Below are positions 18,812 through 31,801 of a stretch of 64,000 nucleotides of DNA, in pieces (positions within the stretch are counted from its first letter, which is position 1; each line of letters starts with the position of its first letter). The stretch spans positions 2,728,001 through 2,792,000 of the forward strand of contig NZ_QUOV01000001.1 in assembly GCF_003390395.1 (NCBI RefSeq), given 5' to 3'. Both the position numbers and the translations under genes were made by a program. This stretch comes from Thalassotalea euphylliae (GTDB taxonomy: Bacteria; Pseudomonadota; Gammaproteobacteria; Enterobacterales; Alteromonadaceae). Below the pieces are notes generated by a model that was given only the letters and a program-made list of their open reading frames with translations, made no database searches and was not told where the DNA came from.

Positions 18812-18842
18812 AAAAAACCCGTAGCGTTAGCTACGGGCTTTT
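18812..18842 (-). terminator. Rho-independent terminator of the rrn operon
   Basis: The stem CCCGTAGC / GCTACGGG with loop GTTA is followed on the minus strand by six T residues, just beyond the 5S gene. Confidence 0.85.
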
Positions 18843-18852
18843 CTTAATTAAG

Positions 18853-18969
18853 TGCCTAGCGATGACCTACTCTCACATGGGACCTCCCACACTACCATCG
18901 GCGCAGTTGCATTTCACTTCTGAGTTCGGCATGGGGTCAGGTGGTTCTACAACGCTATTGTCGCTAGGC
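18853..18969 (-). rRNA. rrf: 5S ribosomal RNA
   Basis: The minus strand begins GCCTAGCGACAATAGCG and contains the diagnostic CCCCATGCCGAACTCAGAAG. It closes with the complementary TCGCTAGGC, giving a molecule of about 117 nt. It is the last gene of the rrn operon, and the terminator follows within 12 bases. Confidence 0.95.
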
Positions 18970-19151
18970 GAAACTGTTATTTACTCGCTACTGAGCAAGT
19001 AAATCAATTCGGAAAACGTTTTATATATCGCTTTAATTCAAGTTGTACTCATGTACGTGATGTGACGTGCATGGATGCACTAATGTCGATGAGATTCATG
19101 GATGAATGTTGTTCATCGACTCATGTCAGTCAAAACCATTTGGGTGTTGTA

Positions 19152-22027
<2,876 letters not shown>

Positions 22028-22283
22028 ATACAACCCCAAATAGTTTTCGTATTTAAGTCATCAAGAGACAAATCTTGATGCTAATGTATGACTGACATTT
22101 TCACGTACTCATTATCCATTCTTAAAAAGAACAGTAATGGAGTATGCTTGAATTAGATTGATAAATGATAAGGAAAAATCATTTATCAGGTTTGATGTTT
22201 ACAGCGCGACACTGTAATCATCATTCGAATATTTTTCTTATGTAAAACAAGAAATATATTCGGGATATATATCAGCTTTCCAA

Positions 22284-22297
22284 ATTGTTAAAGAACT
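22284..22297 (-). promoter_or_regulatory. boxA antitermination site in the 16S-23S spacer
   Basis: The minus strand reads GTTCTTTAACAATTTG, matching the rrn boxA core TTCTTTAACA, between tRNA-Ile and 23S. It would recruit the NusB/NusE antitermination complex. Confidence 0.7.
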
Positions 22298-22415
22298 CAA
22301 TTTAAGGCACATTCGCTTAAATCGTGGTTTAAAAAACCAAACGTAAATTGTTCGCTTCTCTTACGAAACATATGAACACCTTAAGTTTGGTTTCTCATTC
22401 TTTGTTAAGAAGTAG

Positions 22416-22492
<77 letters not shown>

Positions 22493-22526
22493 TTAATTGT
22501 TTCAAGAGTTCACCTTCACCTATGAC

Positions 22527-22593
22527 TAGGTCTGGGCAGACTTGAAAAAAACAGGCCGACCTCACCGCTTTCAATACGTGGCGGGGTGCGCTC
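22527..22593 (-). pseudogene. Decayed tRNA-Ile copy in the rrn spacer
   Basis: Three blocks of the neighbouring tRNA-Ile are repeated in order: GAGCGCACCCC, GGTGAGGTCGGC and CAAGTCTGCCCAGACCTA. The 7-nt anticodon-loop segment is replaced by 16 unrelated nt and the 4-nt T-loop segment by 10 nt. The 5' acceptor arm and most of the D arm are absent, as is the CCA end. It cannot be a working isoleucine tRNA. Confidence 0.8.
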
Positions 22594-22620
22594 TTTGTTC
22601 GAGCCAGTACTGATGATAAG

Positions 22621-22696
22621 TGGTGGAGCTAAGCAGGATCGAACTGCTGACCTCCTGCGTGCAAGGCAGGCGCTCTCCCAGCTGAGCTATAGCCCC
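22621..22696 (-). tRNA. tRNA-Ala (TGC)
   Basis: The minus strand begins GGGGCTATAGCTCAGCTGGG, carries anticodon TGC in CTTGCAC and ends AGCTCCACCA. It is 76 nt, next to 16S in the rrn spacer. Confidence 0.96.
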
Positions 22697-22789
22697 TCAT
22701 CTACTGCATCAGTAAAGGGTTACTTCTTATACGTTCGTTATCAATGCAATGTGTGTGAACACTCAACATGGTGCGTTTTACTTCAAGAT

Positions 22790-24331
<1,542 letters not shown>

Positions 24332-24496
24332 AAATCGTTTGTGAGACATCAGTCTCGGCTCAATGAATTCTGTACAAATAAAACTTATATAAAAGTAGTT
24401 TTTGCATGAGTTCACTGAGTTAATTTTTGCTAAGACAAGCTTAGCTATATTTGTAAAATCAACATCATGTGAATGCTCACACAAATTGCATGATAA

Positions 24497-24512
24497 CTAA
24501 TTGTTAAAGAAC
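24497..24512 (-). promoter_or_regulatory. boxA antitermination site in the rrn leader
   Basis: GTTCTTTAACAATTAG on the minus strand lies between the promoters and 16S, at the place expected for the leader boxA. Confidence 0.7.
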
Positions 24513-24583
24513 TGAACCTTGCGATTCAAACAAAACATCGCACTCGTGTTTTGTGGTTGCTCTCTCGTTGAGAGCGGATGCGC

Positions 24584-24611
24584 ATTTTACGCTTCCTAGT
24601 TTTGATGTCAA
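24584..24611 (-). promoter_or_regulatory. rrn promoter, downstream copy (P2)
   Basis: TTGACA, a 16-base spacer and TAAAAT are followed by GCGCATCC on the minus strand. The GC-rich discriminator is typical of stringently controlled rRNA promoters. Confidence 0.8.
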
Positions 24612-24744
24612 CAACTTTTTGAAAAACTTTTCTTAAAAAATAAGTAAAACATTTTTCTAAGTTATCTGACCCGTTTACTCAGCAAACTTGCTAACTAAAC
24701 TTATCAAAACACTTCGTTGGGCTGCCCCGTGGAAGTGGATGCGC

Positions 24745-24772
24745 ATTTTAGAGATTTTTAGCTGGGCGTCAA
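24745..24772 (-). promoter_or_regulatory. rrn promoter, upstream copy (P1)
   Basis: TTGACG, a 16-base spacer and TAAAAT are again followed by GCGCATCC. It is 161 bases upstream of P2, and the TAAAATGCGCATCC core is identical in the two, suggesting duplication. The rest of 24332-24843 is leader and upstream sequence without a gene. Confidence 0.75.
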
Positions 24773-24843
24773 CACCTTTTTGAAATTAATTTAAAATTAT
24801 AGTTCAAGTGCTTACATTTTGCGCAAACGTGATAATTTGGGGC

Positions 24844-25395
24844 TTAACAAAGGAAGGCTGCCGCTTCTCTAATACAGGTGATTCGGTGTGCGTGCGTATT
24901 TCCATCATCCTGATATTGGCTCGATACCAGTATCTTATTGTGAATACCTGCAGCTTCTGCTGCTTGCATATCTGAAACCTTGTCGCCAATAAAAGCACTA
25001 TGTGCGATATTGATATTATGATCTTTTGCCGCTTGCAGAATCATTCCCGGCGCAGGCTTACGACAATCACAAGTTTTAACAAATTCATTGTGACTCTGCC
25101 CTTGGTTTTTGGGATCAGGATGATGTGGACAAAAATAGACATCAGAAATTGGAATATCGCGTTTAGCAAACTCAACTTTCATCCAATTGGTTAACACGTC
25201 AAAGTCACCCACAGTGTAATAACCGCGCGCAATGCCCGCTTGATTGGTAATGACAATAATTTCAAAGCCCATATCCAGCGCATAACGGCATACGTCAAAA
25301 ATACCATCGACAAATTCGAACTCTTCTATTTTGTGCACATAGCCGTGGTCAATATTGATAATGCCGTCACGATCTAAAAATAGTGCTTTTTTCAT
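24844..25395 (-). CDS. gmhB: D-glycero-beta-D-manno-heptose-1,7-bisphosphate 7-phosphatase
   Basis: This HAD-superfamily phosphatase acts in making the ADP-heptose used for the LPS inner core. The HAD motifs are visible: LFLDRDGIIN with the DxD nucleophile, ITNQAGIARGYY, and FIGDKVSDMQAA. The zinc-binding insertion typical of GmhB is present as CPHHPDP followed by CDCRKPAPGM. Length (183 aa) is normal. It lies between the rrn promoters and the terminator of the following operon, so it is likely transcribed alone. Other heptose genes are not in the window. Confidence 0.92.
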   Translation of the reverse strand: MKKALFLDRDGIINIDHGYVHKIEEFEFVDGIFDVCRYALDMGFEIIVITNQAGIARGYYTVGDFDVLTNWMKVEFAKRDIPISDVYFCPHHPDPKNQGQSHNEFVKTCDCRKPAPGMILQAAKDHNINIAHSAFIGDKVSDMQAAEAAGIHNKILVSSQYQDDGNTHAHRITCIREAAAFLC

Positions 25396-25455
25396 GGTCT
25401 ACTCTAGTTGTTCTATTTACTACGTACTTATATCGCTAGTGTTAAATCTAGATAA

Positions 25456-25488
25456 AGAAAAAGACGAGTATCAAACTCGCCTTTTTAC
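25456..25488 (-). terminator. Terminator of the acyl-CoA/valine operon
   Basis: On the minus strand GGCGAGT and ACTCGTC form a stem with loop TTGAT, followed by TTTTTC. It lies about 65 bases past the stop at 25551. Confidence 0.6.
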
Positions 25489-25550
25489 CTAATTATGTAT
25501 TAATTATAAGCTAACTAACCTTTACTCACCTAAGCACAGCATAACATAAG

Positions 25551-26312
25551 CTACATAGCTAAGCCGCCATCGATTTCGACGACACGTCCGGAAAAGAATT
25601 CATTTTCAAAAATGTATTTTACCGTATGAGCAATTTCATCAGCTTCGCCCAGGCGACCAACAGGTTTCATTTTCTCTAAACGTTCACGCATTTCCGGTTT
25701 CATGGCATCCGTCATTGCGGTGCGGATAACCCCCGGCGCGATTGCACCTACTCGGATACCATAACGCCCTAGCTCACGTGCCCAAGTAACCGTCATGGCC
25801 ACAACGCCAGCTTTTGATGCAGCGTAGTTGGTTTGACCCATATTACCGTTGCGGGCAATTGAAGACATATTAACAATAACGCCTTTGCGTTTGTTTTTAA
25901 CCATATGAGCAGCAGCTTCTCTACCACATAAGAACACGCCAGTCAGGTTGACATCAATAACTGACTGAAATTGTGCTAACGACATTTTCTTAACAATTTC
26001 ACCGTCTTTTTCTTTGAGCAGCATACCGTCGCGCAATATACCAGCATTGTTAACGAGCCCATCAAAGCCTTCAAAGTCTTGGTTGATTTGTTCAAATACG
26101 GCTTCCACATCAGACTCAATGGTGACATTGGCAATATAGAACTTGGCTGAAGAACCCGCTTTTTCAACCAAGGCCACTGTCTCTTGCAGCAGCTCTGCAT
26201 CAAGGTCAATGAGTGCTAACTTTGCCCCTTGCGCAGCTAAATTTACTGCAATAGCACGCCCGAGCCCTTGACCACCACCGGTGACGACAATTGTTTTATT
26301 CTCTACATTCAT
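25551..26312 (-). CDS. SDR-family 3-oxoacyl/3-hydroxyacyl-CoA reductase-like enzyme
   Basis: A classical short-chain dehydrogenase: NAD(P) motif TGGGQGLGRAIA, NNAG, catalytic Ser in VNMSSIARNG and YAASKAG (Tyr and Lys). FabG-like proteins in this position, last gene of valine/isoleucine operons in related Alteromonadales, are probably 3-hydroxyacyl-CoA dehydrogenases or 3-oxoacyl reductases. The exact substrate is not settled by sequence. The gap after mmsB is only 17 bases, so it shares its transcript. There is a small insertion around residues 95-110 (LLKEKDGEIVKKM) relative to the shortest SDRs. Length 253 aa. Confidence 0.85.
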   Translation of the reverse strand: MNVENKTIVVTGGGQGLGRAIAVNLAAQGAKLALIDLDAELLQETVALVEKAGSSAKFYIANVTIESDVEAVFEQINQDFEGFDGLVNNAGILRDGMLLKEKDGEIVKKMSLAQFQSVIDVNLTGVFLCGREAAAHMVKNKRKGVIVNMSSIARNGNMGQTNYAASKAGVVAMTVTWARELGRYGIRVGAIAPGVIRTAMTDAMKPEMRERLEKMKPVGRLGEADEIAHTVKYIFENEFFSGRVVEIDGGLAM

Positions 26313-26329
26313 AGTTAATCGTTTCTATT

Positions 26330-27244
26330 TTAATTGTTCTGGTTTTGCTCAAAAATCTTAAAGATACTGGAAAAGTCGATACCGCCATTACCAGCTTGTG
26401 CATGCATTGCATATAAACTTCTGGCAAGTGCACCCATCGGCGTTGATGACTTGCTAGCTAGCGCAGTTTCCATTGCTAACCCTAAATCTTTCGCCATCAA
26501 ATCGACCATAAAGCCGCCTTGATAATCATTAGACGAAGGCACATTGTCCATGACGTCAGGACAAGGGTTATAGACATCAAGTGTCCAGTTACTGCCTGAT
26601 GATTTACTCATAATGTTGGAAAGCACCTTCGGGTCTAAACCATTAGCGATACCAAGTTGCAGTGCTTCGGACGTGCCCACCATCAATACCGACAACAACA
26701 TGTTATTGCACACCTTGGCAACTTGCCCTGCGCCATGTTCGCCAGCGTGGAAGATGTTTTTGCCCATTTGCGAAAGAATAGGCTCGGCTCGGGTAAAACT
26801 ATCAACAGTCCCACCGACCATAAAACTTAAGGTACCCGCTTTAGCGCCGCCAACACCGCCAGAGACTGGTGCATCGATAAAATCAATGCCCTGCTCAACA
26901 AGAACACCCGCTACTTTCTTCGCCGTGGTTGCATCTATGGTTGACGAATCAATTACCAAAGCACCTGACTTGATATGGTGGATAAGTCCTTCACCCTCGC
27001 TTAGGTATAGTTGTTCAACATGTTTGCCCGCAGGCAACATGGAAATAATCACGTCAGCATCGTCAACGGCTTTGCTGGCAGAGACTGCTGTGGCTGCACC
27101 ATGCTCTACCACATCAACCACAGCTTGTGCGGATAAGTCGTAAACGCACACCTTGTTACCATTTGCGCGCCCCGCTTTAACCAAATTAATGGCCATAGGG
27201 CCACCCATGTTACCTAAGCCAATAAAGGCGATTTTTATTGCCAT
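26330..27244 (-). CDS. mmsB: 3-hydroxyisobutyrate dehydrogenase
   Basis: It oxidises 3-hydroxyisobutyrate to methylmalonate semialdehyde in valine degradation. The protein begins MAIKIAFIGLGNMGGPMA (NAD-binding GxGxxG). It has the substrate motif DAPVSGGVGGAKAGTLSFMVGG and the catalytic Lys in GAGQVAKVCNN. Length (304 aa) is normal. The start is well supported by AAGGAGG six bases upstream of ATG. The 3-hydroxyisobutyryl-CoA hydrolase gene directly upstream provides its substrate. The next enzyme, MmsA, is not encoded nearby. Confidence 0.93.
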   Translation of the reverse strand: MAIKIAFIGLGNMGGPMAINLVKAGRANGNKVCVYDLSAQAVVDVVEHGAATAVSASKAVDDADVIISMLPAGKHVEQLYLSEGEGLIHHIKSGALVIDSSTIDATTAKKVAGVLVEQGIDFIDAPVSGGVGGAKAGTLSFMVGGTVDSFTRAEPILSQMGKNIFHAGEHGAGQVAKVCNNMLLSVLMVGTSEALQLGIANGLDPKVLSNIMSKSSGSNWTLDVYNPCPDVMDNVPSSNDYQGGFMVDLMAKDLGLAMETALASKSSTPMGALARSLYAMHAQAGNGGIDFSSIFKIFEQNQNN

Positions 27245-27395
27245 TATGAACCTCCTTGCACTTTGTTGTACCTTGCTGTGTCGCCATTTGCCTTAAGTGC
27301 ATTAGGCCGCATCAGCTTTTGTTGTAATAATGTTGCTGGCTTTATTTTTTTGTTGTTCTTGTTAGGTTTTTAATAACCCTGCACTATAAACTTTG

Positions 27396-28523
27396 TTATG
27401 TAGTACCTAAATCAAGCAGTGGATGTTCTGACGCTGACCAAGGTGGCTTAAAAAACCAATCGATAACGTCATTATCGACGGACTCAATTGACTCAAACCG
27501 CCAGTTTGGTCGATTGTCTTTATCAACGAGCAAGGCGCGAACTCCCTCTTGGAACTCACCATATTTGCCGCCCTTAACGGTCAGCCCCAGCTCAAATCGA
27601 TAACAATCTGCAAGTGACAACTCTTTGCCCTCACGTAACTGGCGATAAACTAGGTGTGCGCTAATCGCGCTGCCGTGTTTAAGGGCAGCTTGTGCTCTGT
27701 TAAACCACTTGTCTTCAATTGGATAACTAACAATATCGTTAACAATTTCGGTTAAGGTACTTGCTGAGGTGAGTTGGTTAATAAGCGATTTGTGTTCTTG
27801 AACTGGAGATGCTGGCATTGAAGGCTTTGCAGAGTGCTCAAATTCACTTATCAGTGAACTTAGCAATTTGTGGTTATCTGCAGCCGTATCGCTCCACTGT
27901 ATAGTCACTAACTTATCTAAAAGCGCACTTTTTTGCGTTGCTAGCATAAAAAAGTCAGCTAAATGTGTGTATTTAGCATCCGCGGCATTAATTGATGCGC
28001 CGGTCAGTCCTAAAAACAGTCCGCAGTTATCAGGCATTTCGTTTAAGAATTTTGTTCCGCCGACATCGGGTAATAAACCAATACTGATTTCCGGCATGGC
28101 AATTCGACTGGTTTCAGTGACAATACGATGACTACCGCCGACCATCATTCCTAGACCACCTCCCATAACAATACCATTGCCCCACACCATAAAAGGTTTG
28201 CCAAAGTTGTGAATAAGGTGGTCAAGCCGGTATTCGTTGGCAAAATACGCTTCAACTTCTGGCGCATACGCATCTGGGTGGTTACACATTTCACGATACA
28301 GTTTGACGATATCACCGCCCGCACAAAACGCTTTTTCACCTTTTCCCTGCAATAAAACAGCCGCAATAGTGTCGTCTTGCTGCCAAGCAAGCAGCTGCGG
28401 ATACAAAGCCGCGATCATTTCACCGCTTAAGGCATTAAGCGACTTTTCTGCATTGAGGGTCGCAAGGCCTATCGCTTTACCGTTTACACAATTGAGTGTT
28501 TCAAATAGCACTACATCTGACAT
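27396..28523 (-). CDS. 3-hydroxyisobutyryl-CoA hydrolase (crotonase family)
   Basis: The N-terminal crotonase fold shows FCAGGDIVKLYRE and the oxyanion region MGGGLGMMVGGSHRI, with PEISIGLLPDVGGTKFL carrying the catalytic Glu and Asp typical of HIBYL-CoA hydrolases. At 375 aa it is longer than simple enoyl-CoA hydratases, as expected of hydrolases in this family, whose C-terminal part (FELGLTVKGGKYGEFQEGVRALLVDKDNRPNW in pieces) is also recognisable. It releases free 3-hydroxyisobutyrate for MmsB. AGGA lies 8 bases ahead of the ATG. Confidence 0.9.
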   Translation of the reverse strand: MSDVVLFETLNCVNGKAIGLATLNAEKSLNALSGEMIAALYPQLLAWQQDDTIAAVLLQGKGEKAFCAGGDIVKLYREMCNHPDAYAPEVEAYFANEYRLDHLIHNFGKPFMVWGNGIVMGGGLGMMVGGSHRIVTETSRIAMPEISIGLLPDVGGTKFLNEMPDNCGLFLGLTGASINAADAKYTHLADFFMLATQKSALLDKLVTIQWSDTAADNHKLLSSLISEFEHSAKPSMPASPVQEHKSLINQLTSASTLTEIVNDIVSYPIEDKWFNRAQAALKHGSAISAHLVYRQLREGKELSLADCYRFELGLTVKGGKYGEFQEGVRALLVDKDNRPNWRFESIESVDNDVIDWFFKPPWSASEHPLLDLGTT

Positions 28524-28597
28524 ACAAGCTTCCTAAAAAGGGGGGATTTAAGTATTTATAATTAAACGTATCTAATAAAAAATTGCTACATGAATAC

Positions 28598-29755
28598 TTA
28601 GAGCAATTGACCTGAGCCTTCGGCCAATAACCGACGGGCAATAATGACACGCATAATTTCATTAGTACCTTCTAAAATTTGATGAACACGCACATCTCTA
28701 AAATGGCGTTCCAGCGGGTATTCTTTGATATAACCATAGCCACCGTGAATTTGCAGCGCAGCATCACAAACTTTAAAGCCGATATCGGTGGCAAAACGCT
28801 TTGCCATTGCGCAATACGCTGTTTTTTCTGGGTCGTTATTATCTAGTTTAAATGCTGCCAGCCTGACCATTTGACGAGCTGCGACTAGTTCAGTTGCCAT
28901 ATCCGCCAATTTGAACTGTAAGCCCTGAAAGGCTGCGATAGGTTTGCCAAATTGTTCACGCTCTTGCATATAACTCATTGCGGTATTAAGCGCTTGCTGC
29001 GCTGTGCCTATTGAACACACGGCGATGTTGATGCGGCCACCATCAAGCCCTTTCATGGCAAATTTAAAGCCTTCACCTTCTTCACCGAGCAGGTTTGCAA
29101 CCGGAACTCTGACATTATCAAAGGTAATTTGCTTGGTTGGCTGGGCATTCCAGCCGAGCTTCTCTTCCGACTTGCCATAAATAATGCCGTCGGTATTTGC
29201 CGAAATAGCGATTGCCGATATACCTGCGGCACCTTCGCCACCAGTTCGAGCCATCACCACTAAAATATCCGTTTCACCGGCACCAGAGATAAACATCTTA
29301 GTACCATTAATAACGTATTCATCGCCGTCACGTTTAGCCGAAGTGCGAAGCGATGCAGCATCTGAGCCGGCACCCGGCTCAGTTAAACAATAGGAAGCTA
29401 GCTTTTCACCAGTCACTAAGCTTGGGCACCAAGCCTGCTTGAGCGCATCTTTACCCCAGCTGGCAATCATCCACGTTGCCATATTATGAATGGTCATCAT
29501 TGCCGTGGTTGCGGTGCAGCCCATCGCAAGTTGTTCAAAAATAATCGCGGAATCCAATCGACTTAAGCCTAAGCCGCCAGCCTCCTCTGGCGTGTACAAG
29601 CCACAAAAGCCAAGCTCACCAGCGCGAGTAATGACGTTTTTAGGAAAGATATGCTCGGCATCCCACTTGGCGGCATAAGGCGCCAATTCGGCATCGGAAA
29701 ATTGCTTGGCAGTATCAGCAAAAGCCTGCTGATCTTCGGTCAGGTTAAAATTCAC
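28598..29755 (-). CDS. Acyl-CoA dehydrogenase, probable isobutyryl/2-methylacyl-CoA type
   Basis: This flavoprotein dehydrogenates a short-chain acyl-CoA at C2-C3 and passes electrons to ETF. Signatures are YCLTEPGAGSDAA, IHGGYGYIKEYPLERHFRDVRV, and the C-terminal ILEGTNEIMR, which holds the catalytic Glu in the usual place for short-chain enzymes. The start is GTG at 29755 with GAGGAA six bases before it. Operon context with 3-hydroxyisobutyryl-CoA hydrolase and mmsB points to isobutyryl-CoA (valine) as substrate. 2-methylbutyryl-CoA (isoleucine) is also possible. Length 385 aa. Confidence 0.88.
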   Translation of the reverse strand: MNFNLTEDQQAFADTAKQFSDAELAPYAAKWDAEHIFPKNVITRAGELGFCGLYTPEEAGGLGLSRLDSAIIFEQLAMGCTATTAMMTIHNMATWMIASWGKDALKQAWCPSLVTGEKLASYCLTEPGAGSDAASLRTSAKRDGDEYVINGTKMFISGAGETDILVVMARTGGEGAAGISAIAISANTDGIIYGKSEEKLGWNAQPTKQITFDNVRVPVANLLGEEGEGFKFAMKGLDGGRINIAVCSIGTAQQALNTAMSYMQEREQFGKPIAAFQGLQFKLADMATELVAARQMVRLAAFKLDNNDPEKTAYCAMAKRFATDIGFKVCDAALQIHGGYGYIKEYPLERHFRDVRVHQILEGTNEIMRVIIARRLLAEGSGQLL

Positions 29756-30243
29756 AAAAAGTTCCTCGATAAATCACAGATTAACCTTCACTATTGCCCC
29801 AGTCTTGCCGCTCAAAGTTAAAGACTAAAAGCTAGATACTAAAAACTAGATGCCAAAAGTTAAGCATCAACAATCAAGCACACTAATTCGAGTGCTCTAC
29901 TTGTGTTGCCAACAGTTAGTCCGCTGTTTGTGCTTTTTAACAATTGCTATATTCGACCAATTTATTTTGGTTCTGTTCTTATTCTTGTTTGGGTTTTGAC
30001 TTATGGCGATACCTTTAACAGTAACGCTGCCAGTACCTAAGCAAGTGTTAAAAAAGCCTGTTGTAATATATTTAGGTTGTTTACGATTATTGCTTATTTA
30101 TACTAATCATCAGTTACATCTATTGATAATCAGCGTTATTCGCCAAGCCAGCGTTATTGTTATTTTTAATGCGAAGCCTCAATTGGCAGCCGCTGGCTTA
30201 ACCTTTACGTTATAAAAAGCGCTATTAAAAGTGCTTTAAAAAG
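29756..30243. other. 488-base gap where related operons carry more genes
   Basis: There is no credible gene here. The stretch holds a 14-bp unit in tandem (ACTAAAAGCTAGAT, ACTAAAAACTAGAT at 29824-29851) and AT-rich DNA. A TTTACGTTATAAA sequence near 30204 weakly resembles a LiuR half-site. In related Alteromonadales the methylmalonate-semialdehyde dehydrogenase gene is usually found between the thiolase and the dehydrogenase. I see no remnant of it. Confidence 0.5.
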
Positions 30244-31428
30244 CTAGAACATTTCCAATGCAACTGCGGTTGCTTCACCACCACCAATACATAGTGATGC
30301 CACGCCTTTTGATAGGCCTTTATTTTTTAACGCGTGAATTAGCGTAACCATAATACGCGCACCACTCGCACCTAGTGGGTGACCAAGTGCACACGCACCG
30401 CCATTGATATTCACTTTCTCAACATCTAGGCCTAATTTATCAATACCTAGCATGGCCACCATGGCGAAGGCTTCGTTAATTTCAAACAAATCAACATCAG
30501 CAACTGACCAACCAGCGCGATCTAACAATTTACTCATGGCACCAACGGGAGCAGCAGTGAATTCTTCTGGCGCCTGCGCGTGCGTTGCATGAGCGATAAT
30601 TTTACAAATTGGTGTTAAGCCGCGCTTTTCAGCTTCTGATTGCTTCATCAGTACCAGCGCCGCTGCGCCATCTGAAATTGAGCTAGAATTAGCAGCGGTC
30701 ACCGTCCCGTCTTTTTTAAATGCTGGACGCAACGAAGGAATTTTTTCTGGGCGGGCATTACCCGGTTGCTCATCAGTATCAACAATCGTATCACCACGAC
30801 GAGATGAAACCGTCACTGGCGTGATTTCATTAGTAAATGCGCCTGATTCAATTGCAGCATTAGCGCGAGATAAGGAGCGAATCGCGTATTCGTCCATGGC
30901 TTCACGAGTGTAATTTTCATCATCTGCCATTGATTGGGCAAAACAGCCCATTGCGACGCTATCGTTCGCATTTTCAAGACCATCCATCATCATATGATCA
31001 ATGACTTGACCATGTCCCATGCGCATACCACCGCGAGCTTTTGGCAACATGTAAGGTGCGTTTGACATGCTTTCCATGCCACCAGCGACAGCGACATCAA
31101 TCGAGCCGACCAATAATGAATCGTGGACATCCATGACTGACTTCATACCTGAGCCACACACTTTATTAATGGTATTGGCGAGTGTTGATTGCGCAAGCCC
31201 AGCACCTAAGGCTGCTTGACGCGCAGGCGCCTGTTTTAAGCCTGCCGGTAACACACAGCCCATCACGACTTCATCGATTTGATCTGAGCCTAAACCAGCT
31301 TGATCAACCGCAGCTTTTATCGCGACACTACCTAATTGTGGCGCGGTAACTGATGATAATGAACCTTGAAAACCGCCCATTGGCGTGCGCGTTGCTGAAA
31401 CAATTACTACGGGATCTGACACTGACAT
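30244..31428 (-). CDS. Acetyl-CoA C-acyltransferase (thiolase)
   Basis: Thiolase signatures are complete: acylated Cys in INKVCGSGMKSV (about residue 90), GGMESMSNAPY, NGGACALGHPLGASGARI with catalytic His, and the second Cys in ASLCIGGGEA. Length (394 aa) is typical. In this operon it would cleave 2-methylacetoacetyl-CoA (isoleucine) or acetoacetyl-CoA (end of leucine breakdown). Divergent from liuR, with LiuR-like boxes in the shared promoter. It probably leads the transcript to 25551, although a 488-base gap separates it from the next gene. Confidence 0.93.
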   Translation of the reverse strand: MSVSDPVVIVSATRTPMGGFQGSLSSVTAPQLGSVAIKAAVDQAGLGSDQIDEVVMGCVLPAGLKQAPARQAALGAGLAQSTLANTINKVCGSGMKSVMDVHDSLLVGSIDVAVAGGMESMSNAPYMLPKARGGMRMGHGQVIDHMMMDGLENANDSVAMGCFAQSMADDENYTREAMDEYAIRSLSRANAAIESGAFTNEITPVTVSSRRGDTIVDTDEQPGNARPEKIPSLRPAFKKDGTVTAANSSSISDGAAALVLMKQSEAEKRGLTPICKIIAHATHAQAPEEFTAAPVGAMSKLLDRAGWSVADVDLFEINEAFAMVAMLGIDKLGLDVEKVNINGGACALGHPLGASGARIMVTLIHALKNKGLSKGVASLCIGGGEATAVALEMF

Positions 31429-31558
31429 AACCTAGTCTCCACTTTTACTTTTTTGCATATGGTATTGCATTTAGTGTTAATCGTTGTGCCACTAATGACT
31501 TAAGAACATTAGCGGCTCATATTGGTATTAATGGCGGCTAGCCTATCTTAAATTCACC

Positions 31559-31574
31559 TTTACGCCAACGTTAA
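31559..31574. promoter_or_regulatory. LiuR-like operator, thiolase side
   Basis: TTTACGCCAACGTTAA matches the half-site arrangement of MerR-family LiuR boxes and lies 131 bases upstream of the thiolase start. A weaker related sequence, TTTGACGCAAAGTTAA, occurs at about 31649. Confidence 0.5.
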
Positions 31575-31735
31575 GTCAAACCACAAACGGGCTAAATGCT
31601 GATACGAATTGGCAAATACTCTAGAGCAATCTCAAGCTTGGATCTGCCTTTGACGCAAAGTTAACTGCGCCAAACACTCGACTAGCTGTAACCTTTTGCT
31701 TACAAAAAGTACGATTATCTTAGCTAACCCTCAGC

Positions 31736-31751
31736 TTTACCTTAACGTAAA
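31736..31751. promoter_or_regulatory. LiuR-like operator ahead of liuR
   Basis: TTTACCTTAACGTAAA is a near-perfect inverted repeat resembling known LiuR sites. It sits 50 bases before the liuR start, where a MerR-type protein would bind between -35 and -10. Confidence 0.7.
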
Positions 31752-31801
31752 CTTACCCTATATTGGTGAGCAAGTAAATTTTCATTATTTTCCGTTTTTA
31801 T

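Noticed and set aside
22501-22620. A second functional tRNA-Ile
   Set aside because: The anticodon loop, T loop, D arm, 5' acceptor arm and CCA are replaced or missing, so it was called a pseudogene.
29824-29851. A 14-bp tandem repeat
   Set aside because: Only two copies in AT-rich spacer; too short to claim function.
30003-30215. A 70-residue frame in the gap between thiolase and acyl-CoA dehydrogenase
   Set aside because: No ribosome site and no family resemblance; it is composed of AT-rich spacer. I could not relate it to mmsA.
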